A stretch of 64,000 nucleotides of DNA from Curtobacterium sp. MCBD17_032 (GCF_003234855.1 NZ_QKTO01000010.1:1-64000), one strand, 5' to 3'. Positions 29,743-38,645 are shown, counted from the stretch's first letter. Notes: generated by a model not told the origin, from the letters alone. Made by a program: numbers and translations.

Positions 29743-30087
29743 GTGCCCACCTACTCGTACCGCTGCACCGAGTGCGGCAACGCGTTCGACATCAAGCAGG
29801 CCTTCTCCGACGCCACGCTCACCGAGTGCCCGGTCTGCGGCGGGGTCCTGCGGAAGGTGTTCTCGCCTGTCGGGGTGACCTTCAACGGCGGTGGCTTCTA
29901 CCGGACGGACTCGCGCACGACGCCGTCGGGCGGCGGCTCGTCGTCGGGCTCCGGCTCGTCGTCCGGCTCGGGCTCGTCGTCCGGGTCCGGTTCGTCGTCC
30001 GGGTCCGGCGCCTCGTCGTCGTCGGGGTCCGGCTCGTCGTCCGGGTCTGGATCGTCGTCGGGGTCCGGCTCGTCGTCCTCGTCCTGA
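29743..30087 (+). CDS. FmdB family zinc ribbon protein with Ser/Gly tail
   Basis: A 114-residue protein whose first 55 residues form a zinc ribbon: Cys8-x2-Cys11 and Cys29-x2-Cys32 in PTYSYRCTECG and TECPVCGG. FmdB-type proteins are putative regulators of unknown role. From about residue 62 to the end the protein consists only of Ser and Gly with one Ala, encoded by imperfect repeats of TCGTCGTCCGGGTCCGGC type. Such tails vary in length among relatives. GTG 29743 is one base after the preceding stop codon. Confidence 0.88.
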   Translation: MPTYSYRCTECGNAFDIKQAFSDATLTECPVCGGVLRKVFSPVGVTFNGGGFYRTDSRTTPSGGGSSSGSGSSSGSGSSSGSGSSSGSGASSSSGSGSSSGSGSSSGSGSSSSS

Positions 30088-30160
30088 CCCGGCCCGCGCC
30101 TCCTCGGTAGGTTGGAGCGGGCCACCGCGCGGTGGCCGTCCACGACAGAAGGGGGCTCGC

Positions 30161-30667
30161 GTGAAGGGCTTCAGGGAGTTCCTGCTCCGCGGGAACGTCA
30201 TCGACCTCGCGGTGGCCGTCGTCATCGGCGCCGCGTTCACCGCCATCGTCACCGCGGTCGTCACGGCGTTGATCAACCCGCTCATCGGTGCGGTCTTCAA
30301 CGCCTCCAGCCTGGACAAGGCCCTGATCGTGTCGTTCCCGACCGTGTCCGGCGGCCACACCGAGCTGCTGTTCGGCAAGGTGATCGGCGCGGTCCTCAAC
30401 TTCGTGATCGTGGCCGCGGTCGTGTACTTCGCACTCGTCGTGCCGGTGAACCACCTCAAGAAGGTCGCGTTCGACCGGACGAAGCGCCACGAGGAGCAGC
30501 CGCCGGCGGACGTCCCACCGACGGACGTCGAGGTGCTCCTCGAGATCCGCGACCTGCTCCGCGCGCAGCAGCAGGGCGGCGACGCCGGTGCGGGCGGCCA
30601 CGGGGCACACGTCGCTCCCGCGGACGCGCCAGAGGGCGCCGGCGTCGCCGGCACCACGAAGCTGTAG
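30161..30667 (+). CDS. mscL: Large-conductance mechanosensitive channel MscL
   Basis: Pentameric tension-gated channel that releases solutes on osmotic downshock. The 168-residue protein begins VKGFREFLLRGNVIDLAVAVVIGAAF, with N-terminal amphipathic segment and first helix as in MscL. The second helix is about residues 68-92 (VLNFVIVAAVVYFALVV), followed by a cytoplasmic bundle (EVLLEIRDLLRAQQ). The C-terminal 30 residues are an Ala/Gly/Pro extension. GTG 30161 follows GAAGGGGG. Confidence 0.95.
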   Translation: MKGFREFLLRGNVIDLAVAVVIGAAFTAIVTAVVTALINPLIGAVFNASSLDKALIVSFPTVSGGHTELLFGKVIGAVLNFVIVAAVVYFALVVPVNHLKKVAFDRTKRHEEQPPADVPPTDVEVLLEIRDLLRAQQQGGDAGAGGHGAHVAPADAPEGAGVAGTTKL

Positions 30668-30706
30668 GCGATCGGGGGCGTCCGGGAGGTGCGCCGCCGG
30701 GCTGGT

Positions 30707-31294
30707 CTACGCCGGCGCGCGCTGCGCCCGGTGCTTCCGGGACATCTCGCCGGCGTACTGCATCCCGGCCAGGACGTGCCCGACCGTCCCGAGCCAGACG
30801 AACACGAGACCGACGTCCCGGACCCAGGAGTGGTCGGCGGCGACCGACGTCGACGAGAACAGCAGCACCGGGAGCCCGACGAACAGCAGCGCGGACCGGA
30901 CCTTGCCCGTCCACGTCACGCGGAGGTCCGGGTTGCCGCGGAACCACGCGCTCGAGAGCGCCAGGAGGGCGAGGTCGACGGCCACCACGACGACGACCAC
31001 GATCCACGGCAGCAGGCCGACCAGCACGAGCGACAGCACGATCGCGACGATCGCCAGCCGGTCCGCGATCGGGTCGAGCGCCTTCCCGAGCTGGGACTCC
31101 TGGTGCAGGCGTCGCGCCAGGAACCCGTCGGCCCAGTCGCTCACGCCGAGGACGACCAGGGAGGCCAGCGCCCATCCCGGGTGTCCGGCGACGACCAGGC
31201 CGACGTAGACCGGGATGAGGGCGAAGCGCACCAGCGTGATGAGGTTCGGCAGCGTCTGCCAGTCGGGCCGGGTCCGCCGGGAGGGCTCCGTCAT
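30707..31294 (-). CDS. CDP-alcohol phosphatidyltransferase
   Basis: Predicted membrane enzyme joining a CDP-diacylglycerol-type donor to an alcohol, of the PgsA type. The 195 residues hold the complete family signature: Asp53, Asp56-Gly57, Ala60-Arg61, Gly70, Asp74 and Asp78 in SDWADGFLARR...LGKALDPIADR. Four or five hydrophobic helices follow. Whether it makes phosphatidylglycerophosphate, cardiolipin or another lipid is not clear. The ATG at 31294 was preferred to a frame 22 residues longer because the family usually begins shortly before TLPNLITLVR. Confidence 0.88.
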   Translation of the reverse strand: MTEPSRRTRPDWQTLPNLITLVRFALIPVYVGLVVAGHPGWALASLVVLGVSDWADGFLARRLHQESQLGKALDPIADRLAIVAIVLSLVLVGLLPWIVVVVVVAVDLALLALSSAWFRGNPDLRVTWTGKVRSALLFVGLPVLLFSSTSVAADHSWVRDVGLVFVWLGTVGHVLAGMQYAGEMSRKHRAQRAPA

Positions 31295-31400
31295 CACACG
31301 CTTCCGTTCGAGGTGGGTCACTGCAAGGGTACCGGTCCGACCCGTGGACTCGTCGGTCACGCCCGACCGTCGGGACGCCGCACCCCCGTGCGCCGGACGG

Positions 31401-31766
31401 TCACTGCCAGTGCGGCGGTCGGTCGCGGAGGAGCCGGTCGTCGTTCTCGCCGGCCGCGTGCCGCGCCGGCTCGGGTGCCGGAGTCGGGTCGCTGCCGGGG
31501 ACCGGGCGGGTCGTGACGCGCCTGCCGGAGCGGATCGCGCCTCCCGGCCTGGTCGACGACGGGACGACGTCCGGCGGCGTCACGGGACCGGTGGTCGGCG
31601 TCTCCGCGGCGGACCGCGCGGGGACGGGAGGCCCGTCACCAGCCGGCGACGCGCCTCCCGTCCGCACGGCGGTCGCGTCCGGTGCCCACGTCCCCGTCAG
31701 GTGGTCCGTGGTCGGGGTCACCGGGCCAGCCTGCCGCGAGGCGCGGCGGGGAACCCTGGCGGTCAT
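31401..31766 (-). CDS. Small proline/threonine-rich protein of unknown function
   Basis: A 121-residue reading frame whose ATG overlaps the stop codon of the helicase-like gene by four bases (ATGA). The composition is disordered (Pro, Thr, Ala, Arg). The C-terminus ENDDRLLRDRPPHWQ is more ordered and looks like a conserved tail. One copy of the repeat hairpin core lies within it (31622-31663), which is why PRRASRQ- and GGASPAGD-type segments occur. It is probably a real coupled gene, but a non-coding 3' region cannot be excluded. Confidence 0.5.
   Translation of the reverse strand: MTARVPRRASRQAGPVTPTTDHLTGTWAPDATAVRTGGASPAGDGPPVPARSAAETPTTGPVTPPDVVPSSTRPGGAIRSGRRVTTRPVPGSDPTPAPEPARHAAGENDDRLLRDRPPHWQ
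31622..31663. repeat. Imperfect copy of the GACGGGAGGC hairpin
   Basis: GGACGGGAGGC and GCCTCCCGTCC form an 11-base stem around a 20-base loop that has diverged from the other copies. It lies within the small open reading frame downstream of the helicase-like gene. Confidence 0.6.
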
Positions 31767-34700
31767 CGGCGTGCGGGTACCGGCGGGATCGAGATCTCCT
31801 GGGTGGCACCGCGGTCGACCCCGAGCACCTGCGCGACCGTGTCCGCGACGCGGTCCGGGTCGGAGAACAGCTGGAACGCGTGCACGCGGACGTAGTGCCA
31901 GCCGAGACGGCGGAGCACTTCGGGACGGAGCCGCAGCGACTCGCGGAGCGATCCCTTCACGAGCGACGCGTCCGTCTCGATGGTGACGCAGACGCCGCCG
32001 TGCGCGGCGACCAGGCCGAGCTTGCCGCGGTGACCGAGGGCGACCGGGATGCCGCGCATCTCGAGGCGCCGCGCCAGGTCGACGAGCAGCGGGTCGGAGT
32101 CGTCCGGCACGTACTCGGCGGTGGTGCGGGCACGGACCTCGGCCAGGATCTCGGCGAGGGCGACGGTGCCGTGGCCCATCCGCTCGGCCTCGATGTCCGA
32201 CGGCTGGAAGCAGGTGACGATGACCATGGAACGCCGGGCACGGGTCATCGCGACCGCGAGCAGGCGCTCCCCACCCGGCTTGCCGAGCGGACCGAAGTCG
32301 CGGAGGACCCGCCCGTGCGGCGTGCGTCCGTAGCCGATCGAGAACACGACGCGGTCGCGGCTCTGCGCCACGGACTGCTCGAGCGTGGCGACGATGAACG
32401 GCTCGGGACGGTCACCGATGACGAACTCGGTGAGGTCCTTGTGGCCCTGCGCCGCCGCGAGCACGGCCTGCTCGACGCGGACGGCGTGCTTCGCCGACGC
32501 GGTGATGACCATGAGCGACTCGGTCGGACGGGTGCGGGCGTGCTCGATGACGTGCCGGACCACCCGGTCGACCTCGGCGTCCACGCTCTCCACGGCACCG
32601 GACTCGGGGTCCGGCACGGCCTTGCCGTCGCTGACGTAGTCGAGCGCGATCGACCCGTGGCCGAGGAACGAACCGGCCCACGGCAGCGACTCGATCCGCC
32701 CGCCGTAGAAGCGGCGGTTGACGAGCTCCGCCAGGTCCTCGCCGCCGGCGCGGTACGAGCGCGTGAGCGAGAGGGTCGGCAGGAGCGTGGACAGCTTCGC
32801 GAGCGCGGAGTCGGCGTGCAGGGCGTCCAGCGTCTCCTCGTCCACCTGCAGCGCGCGGTGGTCGGGGTCGACGGCGATCCGGAACGGCGACGGCGTCTGC
32901 GTGACCGGGTCGCCGAACACGACGGTCTGCCGCGCACGACGGACCGCGCCGACGGTCTCGGCGATCGTCACGGCTCCGGCGTCGACCAGGATCACGGTGT
33001 CGAACGGCATCGTGTCGGCGATCTGCGGGACCTCGTACGGCGATGCGAGCCAGACCGGGGCGATGGCGCGGGACAGGTGCGGCGCGGAGTCGTGGAGCAG
33101 ACGCGAGGTGATCGCGCCCTCCTTGAGCTGCGTCTTCAGTGCAGAGGACTCCTCCGGCCAGTCGACGAGTCCGACCTTCCAGTTCTCGGCGAGCTGCCAC
33201 GCGAGGCCCTGGGAGACGCCGGCCGCGTGTGCGTCGTCGACGAGCCGGAAGTCGGCCTCGACCCGGTCGAGCATGTCGGTGTTCGCGCCGAGCAGGGCCC
33301 GGTCGGACTCGAGCATCGTCTCGAGCGCGGACTGCCACCACGCGAGTTCCAGCTCGGCGGGCACCTGCACGTCGGGCACGTGGCGGTTCGCCAGGTCGGT
33401 GAGGAGCGGCTCGAGCTGCAGGTCGCGGAGGGTCTGCATGAGCTCGGTGCGCTCCTGCAGGTTGTGCAGCACGTCGGACTCGGCGGCGAGTTCGGCGATC
33501 GTCGGGACGAGCTGGTCGATCGGCAGGTTCGCGAGCTGCTGGTCGCGGCTGGTGCGGCCGAGCGGCTCGTCCAGTCGGGCCAGGTCCTCGACGACGTTCG
33601 AGAACAGCACCTGGACGTCGGCGATGCCGGTCGGCACCTCGGGGTTCACGCCCGCGGCCACGTAGCGCTGCCAGAGGACCCGCTGCTGCTGGACGCGGGT
33701 GAGGGCCTCGTGCAGGTCGGACACGTGCACGCCGGGACGGACGTACTCGCGGGCGAGCTTCTTGAGCCGACGGCGGTTCGTGCTCGACATCGGCGCGCCC
33801 TCGCCCCGGGGAGCGGTCGCGGCGACGAGTTCGGACACCGAGCGGTCGAACACGACCGGCAGGAAGCGGTCCAGGGTGTCGCGGATCTCGGTGAGCAGGC
33901 GGAGGTAGATGCCGAGCTCGTTGATCGTCGTGAACTGCCGCATGTGCGTCGACGCGACGAGGTCGTGTGCCCGCTGCAGGAGGGTCGGCAGCGATGCGCC
34001 GTCGAGCTCCCGCGCGGTCGCGTGGGCGCGCTGGGCACCGTCGCTCGTGCTGAACTTCGCGCCGTACCAGGGCGAGTCGTCCGGGCCGTAGCGGAACTCG
34101 CCGAGGTTCGCGGCGCTGACCATCGTCTCGGCGACGCGGGCGCGACCGGTGACCATCGACACGACGGACTGCTTCGAGAGCCGTGCCGTCGTCGACGGGG
34201 CGACCGGCAGCAGGGACAGGCGGGAGAGCTCGACGAGGCAGTCGAGCACGCTGACGCCGAAGTCGGGATCGGTGCGGGTGAGGGCACCGCGGTAGTCGGT
34301 GAGGACCTTGCGGAGGCGCACCAGGGCGTCGTCGACCTCGCGGAGGTTCGGCCGGCTCGCCTTCTCGTTCCGGGCGATGGCACGGACGACGTCGCGGCGG
34401 AGGGTGCCCGGCGTGACGGCGACACCCGGCAGGTGCACCTCGCCGAAGCGGGCCGCGATGCCGCGGAGCGTGGCGCGCCGGGGGCTCACGACGAGGACGC
34501 GCTTGTTCGCCGCGACCAGACCGCCGAGGGCGTTCACGATCGTCTGCGTGCCGCCGGTGCCGGGCAGCGTCTTCACGACGATGGAGTTGCCGGCCGTGAT
34601 CTGCGCGATCACGTTCTCCTGCTCGTCGTCGGCGTCGAGCAGCAGGGTGTCCGTCTCCGGGCTGCGCTCGTCCGACGGGGTCTGCTCGACCGGGTGGTAG

Positions 34701-35554
34701 GACTGCTCGACCTGCCACTTCGCGCTCGGGTTGCCGGCGAGGGCGTCGAGCACCGGGTGGGCGAGGTCCTCGGTGTCCTCGACGAGGCCGGTGGCGACCT
34801 CGGCGAACGTCGACACGACGAGCCGGGCGTGCACCGAGAAGCCGGGGATGTGTGCGGTCAGCCCGCGGAGCCGGTCGATCACCGGGTTCGGGGTGAAGGA
34901 CCCGTCCTGCTGGGCGAGGGCGACGAACGACTGCGCGTCGAGGGTGATGCCGAACTGCTCGCGGAGCGCGTCGGCGAGACCGGGGTTCAGCACGGGTTCG
35001 CCGAGCAGTCGGACCTCGAAGTCGCGGCCGTGCCGACGGATCGCCAGCGGGCGGAGCAGGACCGGGCCGCGGTGGTGCTCGTCGCCGTGCTGCCAGTCGG
35101 CGATGCCGATGCCGAGCTTGACGGCGTCGATCCCGCGGACCGTGGCGAGCTCGGTGCCCTTCGCCTCGACGTGACCGGCGGCGACGCGGGCAGCGCGCAG
35201 GGCGACCTCGTCGCGGATCAGGCTGGACAGCAGCGTGGTCTTGCCGGTGATGAACTGTGCGAGGCCGCCCGGGTGCGTCGTGGAGAGCTCGATGCGCGCA
35301 CGGGGGTGGTCGGCGAAGTGCACGAGCGGACTCGTCCCGCCGACACCGGCGAGCTGCTCACGCCAGGCGTCCCACGCGGGCTCGGCTGCGTTGCCCGCGG
35401 TCAGGCGCGGGTCACCGAGGCTGATCGCGTGTGGGCTCGTGACCTGGAGCTCGGGACGCAGCGGGGACTGCTCGTCGGGCAGGTCGGTGCCCTCGACGGG
35501 GGCGTCGTCGTTCACGTCGTCCTCATCGTCGGTCGCCCTGTCCACTCTCCACAC
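31763..35554 (-). CDS. Large SF1 helicase-like protein with lost Walker A lysine and C-terminal nuclease-like domain
   Basis: A 1263-residue protein built like the large superfamily 1 DNA helicases with a terminal endonuclease fold. The ATPase motif reads LPGTGGTQTIVNALGG: the codon that should encode the invariant Walker A lysine is GGC (Gly) at 34550-34552. The Walker B region reads DTVILVDAGAVT rather than the usual DEA box, and motif III is GDPVTQTPSPF. The C-terminal helicase motifs are better kept (SVAQSRDRVVFSIGYGRTPHG and VAMTRARRSMVIV). The last 80 residues (VCVTIETDASLVKG to RPEVLRRLGWHYVRVHAF) resemble the MTES_1575-type nuclease domain. The frame is intact throughout, so it is maintained, probably as a non-ATP-hydrolysing protein. 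Start GTG 35554 lies six bases after TACAGT; GTG 35545 is an alternative. Confidence 0.8.
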   Translation of the reverse strand: MWRVDRATDDEDDVNDDAPVEGTDLPDEQSPLRPELQVTSPHAISLGDPRLTAGNAAEPAWDAWREQLAGVGGTSPLVHFADHPRARIELSTTHPGGLAQFITGKTTLLSSLIRDEVALRAARVAAGHVEAKGTELATVRGIDAVKLGIGIADWQHGDEHHRGPVLLRPLAIRRHGRDFEVRLLGEPVLNPGLADALREQFGITLDAQSFVALAQQDGSFTPNPVIDRLRGLTAHIPGFSVHARLVVSTFAEVATGLVEDTEDLAHPVLDALAGNPSAKWQVEQSYHPVEQTPSDERSPETDTLLLDADDEQENVIAQITAGNSIVVKTLPGTGGTQTIVNALGGLVAANKRVLVVSPRRATLRGIAARFGEVHLPGVAVTPGTLRRDVVRAIARNEKASRPNLREVDDALVRLRKVLTDYRGALTRTDPDFGVSVLDCLVELSRLSLLPVAPSTTARLSKQSVVSMVTGRARVAETMVSAANLGEFRYGPDDSPWYGAKFSTSDGAQRAHATARELDGASLPTLLQRAHDLVASTHMRQFTTINELGIYLRLLTEIRDTLDRFLPVVFDRSVSELVAATAPRGEGAPMSSTNRRRLKKLAREYVRPGVHVSDLHEALTRVQQQRVLWQRYVAAGVNPEVPTGIADVQVLFSNVVEDLARLDEPLGRTSRDQQLANLPIDQLVPTIAELAAESDVLHNLQERTELMQTLRDLQLEPLLTDLANRHVPDVQVPAELELAWWQSALETMLESDRALLGANTDMLDRVEADFRLVDDAHAAGVSQGLAWQLAENWKVGLVDWPEESSALKTQLKEGAITSRLLHDSAPHLSRAIAPVWLASPYEVPQIADTMPFDTVILVDAGAVTIAETVGAVRRARQTVVFGDPVTQTPSPFRIAVDPDHRALQVDEETLDALHADSALAKLSTLLPTLSLTRSYRAGGEDLAELVNRRFYGGRIESLPWAGSFLGHGSIALDYVSDGKAVPDPESGAVESVDAEVDRVVRHVIEHARTRPTESLMVITASAKHAVRVEQAVLAAAQGHKDLTEFVIGDRPEPFIVATLEQSVAQSRDRVVFSIGYGRTPHGRVLRDFGPLGKPGGERLLAVAMTRARRSMVIVTCFQPSDIEAERMGHGTVALAEILAEVRARTTAEYVPDDSDPLLVDLARRLEMRGIPVALGHRGKLGLVAAHGGVCVTIETDASLVKGSLRESLRLRPEVLRRLGWHYVRVHAFQLFSDPDRVADTVAQVLGVDRGATQEISIPPVPARR

Positions 35555-35560
35555 CCGCCC

Positions 35561-35566
35561 ACTGTA
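35561..35566 (-). promoter_or_regulatory. Leaderless -10 box for the helicase-like gene
   Basis: TACAGT on the minus strand ends six bases before GTG 35554. This placement is the main reason for choosing that start over the longer frame. Confidence 0.5.
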
Positions 35567-35720
35567 GGCGGAAGCGCCGGGGCACTCCGGCAATGACCGC
35601 GCTGTTTCGGCGTTTCACCCCGGCCGGTCACGCGGCGCGGTCCCGCTGTACGCGGCCACGGGCGTCCGGTCGCGGGTGCCGCGCCGGGGTCGGGAGCGCC
35701 CGGTGTGGTACCAACGGTGC

Positions 35721-36593
35721 ATGGCCACCGACGACCGTCCTGCTCCGCCCACCCCTGCCGTCTCCCGGCGTCGATCGGTCCCCGCCGAGATCTCGCGCTC
35801 CTGGCTCCTCGTCGCCGGCACCGCGGCCGAGCGGTTCGACCGGGCCACCCGTTCCCGAGCCGACCAGGTGATCCTGGACATCGAGGACGCCGTCGACCCG
35901 GCCGCCAAGCCGTCCGCCCGCACCACCGTCGCCGCCTGGTTGGCCGGTGGCGGGGAGGCCTGGGTGCGGATCAACGACGTCACGACCGAGTTCTGGGCGG
36001 ACGACGTCGAGGAGCTCCGCGGCCTGCCCGGGCTGCAGGGCGTGATGCTCGCGAAGACGGAGTCCCCCGCGCAGGTCACGGACACCTGGCACCGGCTCGG
36101 CGGGCAGACCCCCGTGATCGCCCTGGTCGAGTCGGCGCTCGGCATCGAGGAGTCCGTCGCGATCGCCCGCGCACAGGGCGCGTTCCGTCTGGCCTTCGGG
36201 AGTGGCGACTACCGCCGGGACACCGGCACGAGCGCGGACACCCTCGCGATGGCGTACCCGCGGTCACGGCTGGTGGTGGCGTCCCGGGTCGGTGACCTGC
36301 CCGGACCGATCGACGGCCCGACGGTCGGGTCCTCGCACCCGATCCTCCGCGAGCAGTCGCAGGTCGCGGTGTCGCTCGGCCTGACCGGCAAGCTCTGCCT
36401 CGACACCGAGCAACTCCCCGTCATCAACGAGGTCATCTCACCGACGCCGACCGACGTCGCATGGGCGCAGGACTTCCTCGACGACTTCGAGGCACGCGGG
36501 CGGGTCATCCGCGACGGGTCCGACCTGCCGCGACTCGGGCGGGCGCAGAAGATCCAGCGGCTCGCCCAGGCGTTCGGGGTGGAGCCGCGGTAG
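35721..36593 (+). CDS. HpcH/HpaI aldolase or citrate-lyase beta-like protein
   Basis: A 290-residue TIM-barrel lyase of the CitE-like group, which act on acyl-CoA thioesters such as malyl-CoA or citramalyl-CoA. VILDIEDAVDP (about 50-60) carries the conserved Glu and Asp that bind Mg; VRINDV follows, and VIALVESALGIEESVAIA (about 132-149) is the second acidic strand. LAFGSGDYRRDTGT (about 155-168) is also characteristic. The gene stands alone without citrate-lyase subunits, so the substrate is not assigned. Confidence 0.85.
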   Translation: MATDDRPAPPTPAVSRRRSVPAEISRSWLLVAGTAAERFDRATRSRADQVILDIEDAVDPAAKPSARTTVAAWLAGGGEAWVRINDVTTEFWADDVEELRGLPGLQGVMLAKTESPAQVTDTWHRLGGQTPVIALVESALGIEESVAIARAQGAFRLAFGSGDYRRDTGTSADTLAMAYPRSRLVVASRVGDLPGPIDGPTVGSSHPILREQSQVAVSLGLTGKLCLDTEQLPVINEVISPTPTDVAWAQDFLDDFEARGRVIRDGSDLPRLGRAQKIQRLAQAFGVEPR

Positions 36594-36603
36594 GAACGGT
36601 GCC

Positions 36604-37098
36604 ATGACCTGGTCGAACGTCCCCGGATCCGGACCCCGGCAGCACCCGGACCCCCGGCAGCACAGCGAGGCCGAGCGCGTCGCGTGGGAGCAGGGCGCGT
36701 CGTCGCTGTTCCCCCCGGCGAAGATCGCGGACCGGGTGTCCACCGTGCTGCTCCTGGCGGCCGGTGCGGTCCTCACCACGATCGCCGCCGTCGCGGGCGT
36801 CGTCGCCGTCGCCTCCACGACGACGTCCTGCGGTGCCGCGGGTGACTGCTCCCCCGGCGGGGCCATCGCGGGCGCTGCGCTCGCCGTCGGCGGAGCGTTC
36901 GTCGTCGGGGTCGTCACGCTCGTGTTCGCGATCCGCGCGTGGATCCGGCGACGGACCTCGTGGTGGATCGCCGGGATCGGCTTCGTCCTGACCGTCGCCG
37001 TCGTCACGTCGGGGACGGTGCTCTTCGTGCGGACGCTCGACGAGCAGGGCGTCCGCTCGGGTCGCGGGTTCGACACCGCCCGGTTCCCCGTGCCCTGA
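36604..37098 (+). CDS. Uncharacterised three-helix membrane protein
   Basis: A 164-residue protein of unknown function. After a hydrophilic N-terminus rich in His, Gln and Pro (about 40 residues) come three hydrophobic segments, about 43-70, 87-110 and 120-142, with a short loop containing two cysteines (TTTSCGAAGDCSPGG) between the first two. It follows the CitE-like gene by 10 bases on the same strand and is probably cotranscribed with it. Confidence 0.75.
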   Translation: MTWSNVPGSGPRQHPDPRQHSEAERVAWEQGASSLFPPAKIADRVSTVLLLAAGAVLTTIAAVAGVVAVASTTTSCGAAGDCSPGGAIAGAALAVGGAFVVGVVTLVFAIRAWIRRRTSWWIAGIGFVLTVAVVTSGTVLFVRTLDEQGVRSGRGFDTARFPVP

Positions 37099-37159
37099 GT
37101 CGGACCGCGTCGCACCGGCGGCTGGACGCCCGCTGACCGGTGCGGCGCATGCTGGGCCC

Positions 37160-38041
37160 ATGAAGCAACGAGTCATCGGAGACACGTCCGTCAGCGCGAT
37201 CGGACTCGGCGGCATGCCGATGTCCATCGAGGGGCGACCGGACGAAGCGCGCTCCGTCGCCACGATCCACGCCGCCCTCGAAGCCGGCGTCACCCTCATC
37301 GACACCGCCGACGCGTACCACCTGGCCGCGCATGACGAGGTGGGCCACAACGAAGAGCTCATCGCCCGGGCCGTGCGCGAGTACGGCGGGGACACGTCGG
37401 CGGTGTTCATCGCCACGAAGGGCGGGCACCTGCGGCCGGAGCCCGGGGCTTGGGCACAGAACGGCGACCCGGCGTACCTCAAGGAGGCCGCGAAGGCCTC
37501 CGCGAAGCGTCTCGGCGTCGAGGCGATCGGCCTGTACCAGTTCCACCGCCCGGACCCGGCGGTCCCCTACGCGGACTCGATCGGTGCGCTCGCCGAGCTG
37601 CTCGACGACGGTGTCATCCGGATGGCGGGCATCTCGAACGCCTCGGTCGACCAGATCCGGCAGGCGAACGAGGTCCTCGGTGGACGCCTCGCCTCGGTGC
37701 AGAACCGGTTCTCCCCCGTCTTCCGGTCCAGCGAGCCGGAACTCGAGCTCTGCGACGAGCTCGGCATCGCGTTCCTGCCGTGGAGCCCGCTCGGCGGCAT
37801 CGCCGGCGCAGCCGATCTCGGCACCACCGCGGAGGACTTCGCCGTCCTCGCCCAGGAGCGGGACGTCACCCCGCAGGTCATCGCGCTCGCGTGGGAGCTC
37901 GCGAAGAGCGACGTCGTCATCCCGATCCCGGGAGCGTCCCGTCCGCAGTCGATCCTCGACTCCGTCACGGCGGCGACGGTGAAGCTCCGTCCCGAGGAGG
38001 TCGAGCGCCTCGACGCGTCGCGGCCGGAGCAGGCCGCGTAG
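37160..38041 (+). CDS. Aldo/keto reductase
   Basis: NADPH-dependent oxidoreductase of the AKR superfamily, 293 residues in a TIM barrel. The catalytic tetrad is visible: Asp48 and Tyr53 in LIDTADAYH, Lys87 in ATKGGH and His129 in YQFHRPDP. The C-terminal cofactor loop reads VVIPIPGASRPQSI. The substrate is unknown. A hairpin of the repeat family lies just downstream, between this gene and the convergent lipoprotein gene. Confidence 0.93.
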   Translation: MKQRVIGDTSVSAIGLGGMPMSIEGRPDEARSVATIHAALEAGVTLIDTADAYHLAAHDEVGHNEELIARAVREYGGDTSAVFIATKGGHLRPEPGAWAQNGDPAYLKEAAKASAKRLGVEAIGLYQFHRPDPAVPYADSIGALAELLDDGVIRMAGISNASVDQIRQANEVLGGRLASVQNRFSPVFRSSEPELELCDELGIAFLPWSPLGGIAGAADLGTTAEDFAVLAQERDVTPQVIALAWELAKSDVVIPIPGASRPQSILDSVTAATVKLRPEEVERLDASRPEQAA

Positions 38042-38075
38042 GTCCACCGCGCGCCGCGGCGAGCCGACCGGATCG

Positions 38076-38120
38076 CGCACCACGGGCCTCCCGTCCGGAT
38101 GACGGGAGGCCCGTGGTGCG
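38076..38120. terminator. Bidirectional terminator hairpin, GACGGGAGGCCCG family
   Basis: A perfect 20-base stem: CGCACCACGGGCCTCCCGTC, loop CGGAT, then the exact complement. It lies between the convergent aldo/keto reductase and lipoprotein genes. Confidence 0.75.
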
Positions 38121-38141
38121 TCCGTCAGCGGACGGCGCCGC

Positions 38142-38645
38142 TCAGGACGCGCAGGTCGAGTCGAAGTCGGTCCCGGCGGTCTGGACGGCCGTGGCCGAGT
38201 CCTGGAACGCACCGAGGTCGGCGGACTGCGGGTCGTTCGTGATCGCCTCGAGCCGCGTGACCATGTCGCCGTAGGCGCTCTGGAACGCCTCGGCCTTGCC
38301 CTTGACCTCGGAGTTCGTGACCGAGGCGACGCCCTCGTCGATGCTGGCGTCGAGTTCCTTGAGCTTCGCGACCGCGGCGTCGGGGTCGGACTGCAGCTTC
38401 GTGGCCTCGGACTGCAGCCCCTCGGCCGCGGATCGGACCTTGCTCTCGAACGCAGCGCACGCGTCGGCCTTGGACTGCGACCCCGACTGCTCCTCGGCGG
38501 CCTTCGCCGGCGCGCTCGAGGAACCGCTCGTGGCGCCCTGGCCCTGCGTCCCCTCGGCCGTGGTGCTGCCGCCCGACGAGCAACCGGCGAGCAGGACCGC
38601 GGCGAGCGCTGCGGTCGCGAGGACGGAGACGTGCTTCGTGGACAT
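38142..38645 (-). CDS. Small lipoprotein of unknown function
   Basis: A 167-residue exported lipoprotein. The signal peptide ends in a lipobox VLLAGC with Cys22, followed by a Gly/Ser/Thr/Gln-rich linker (about 23-55). The rest (ACAAFESKVRSAAEGLQSEATKLQ onward) is helical with regular hydrophobic spacing. Two cysteines, one at about 62 and one in DSTCAS at the end, could form a disulfide. No domain was recognised. The ATG at 38645 is preceded by AGGGGGGAAC. Confidence 0.8.
   Translation of the reverse strand: MSTKHVSVLATAALAAVLLAGCSSGGSTTAEGTQGQGATSGSSSAPAKAAEEQSGSQSKADACAAFESKVRSAAEGLQSEATKLQSDPDAAVAKLKELDASIDEGVASVTNSEVKGKAEAFQSAYGDMVTRLEAITNDPQSADLGAFQDSATAVQTAGTDFDSTCAS

Noticed and set aside
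29926-30087. CRISPR-like array suggested by short repeats
   Set aside because: The repeats are adjoining, in frame and lack unique spacers; they encode a Ser/Gly tail.
29898-30143. Minus-strand frame rich in Asp-Pro-Asp repeats opposite the FmdB gene
   Set aside because: It is the antisense shadow of the Ser/Gly-coding repeats; the plus-strand frame has the zinc ribbon and proper gene context.
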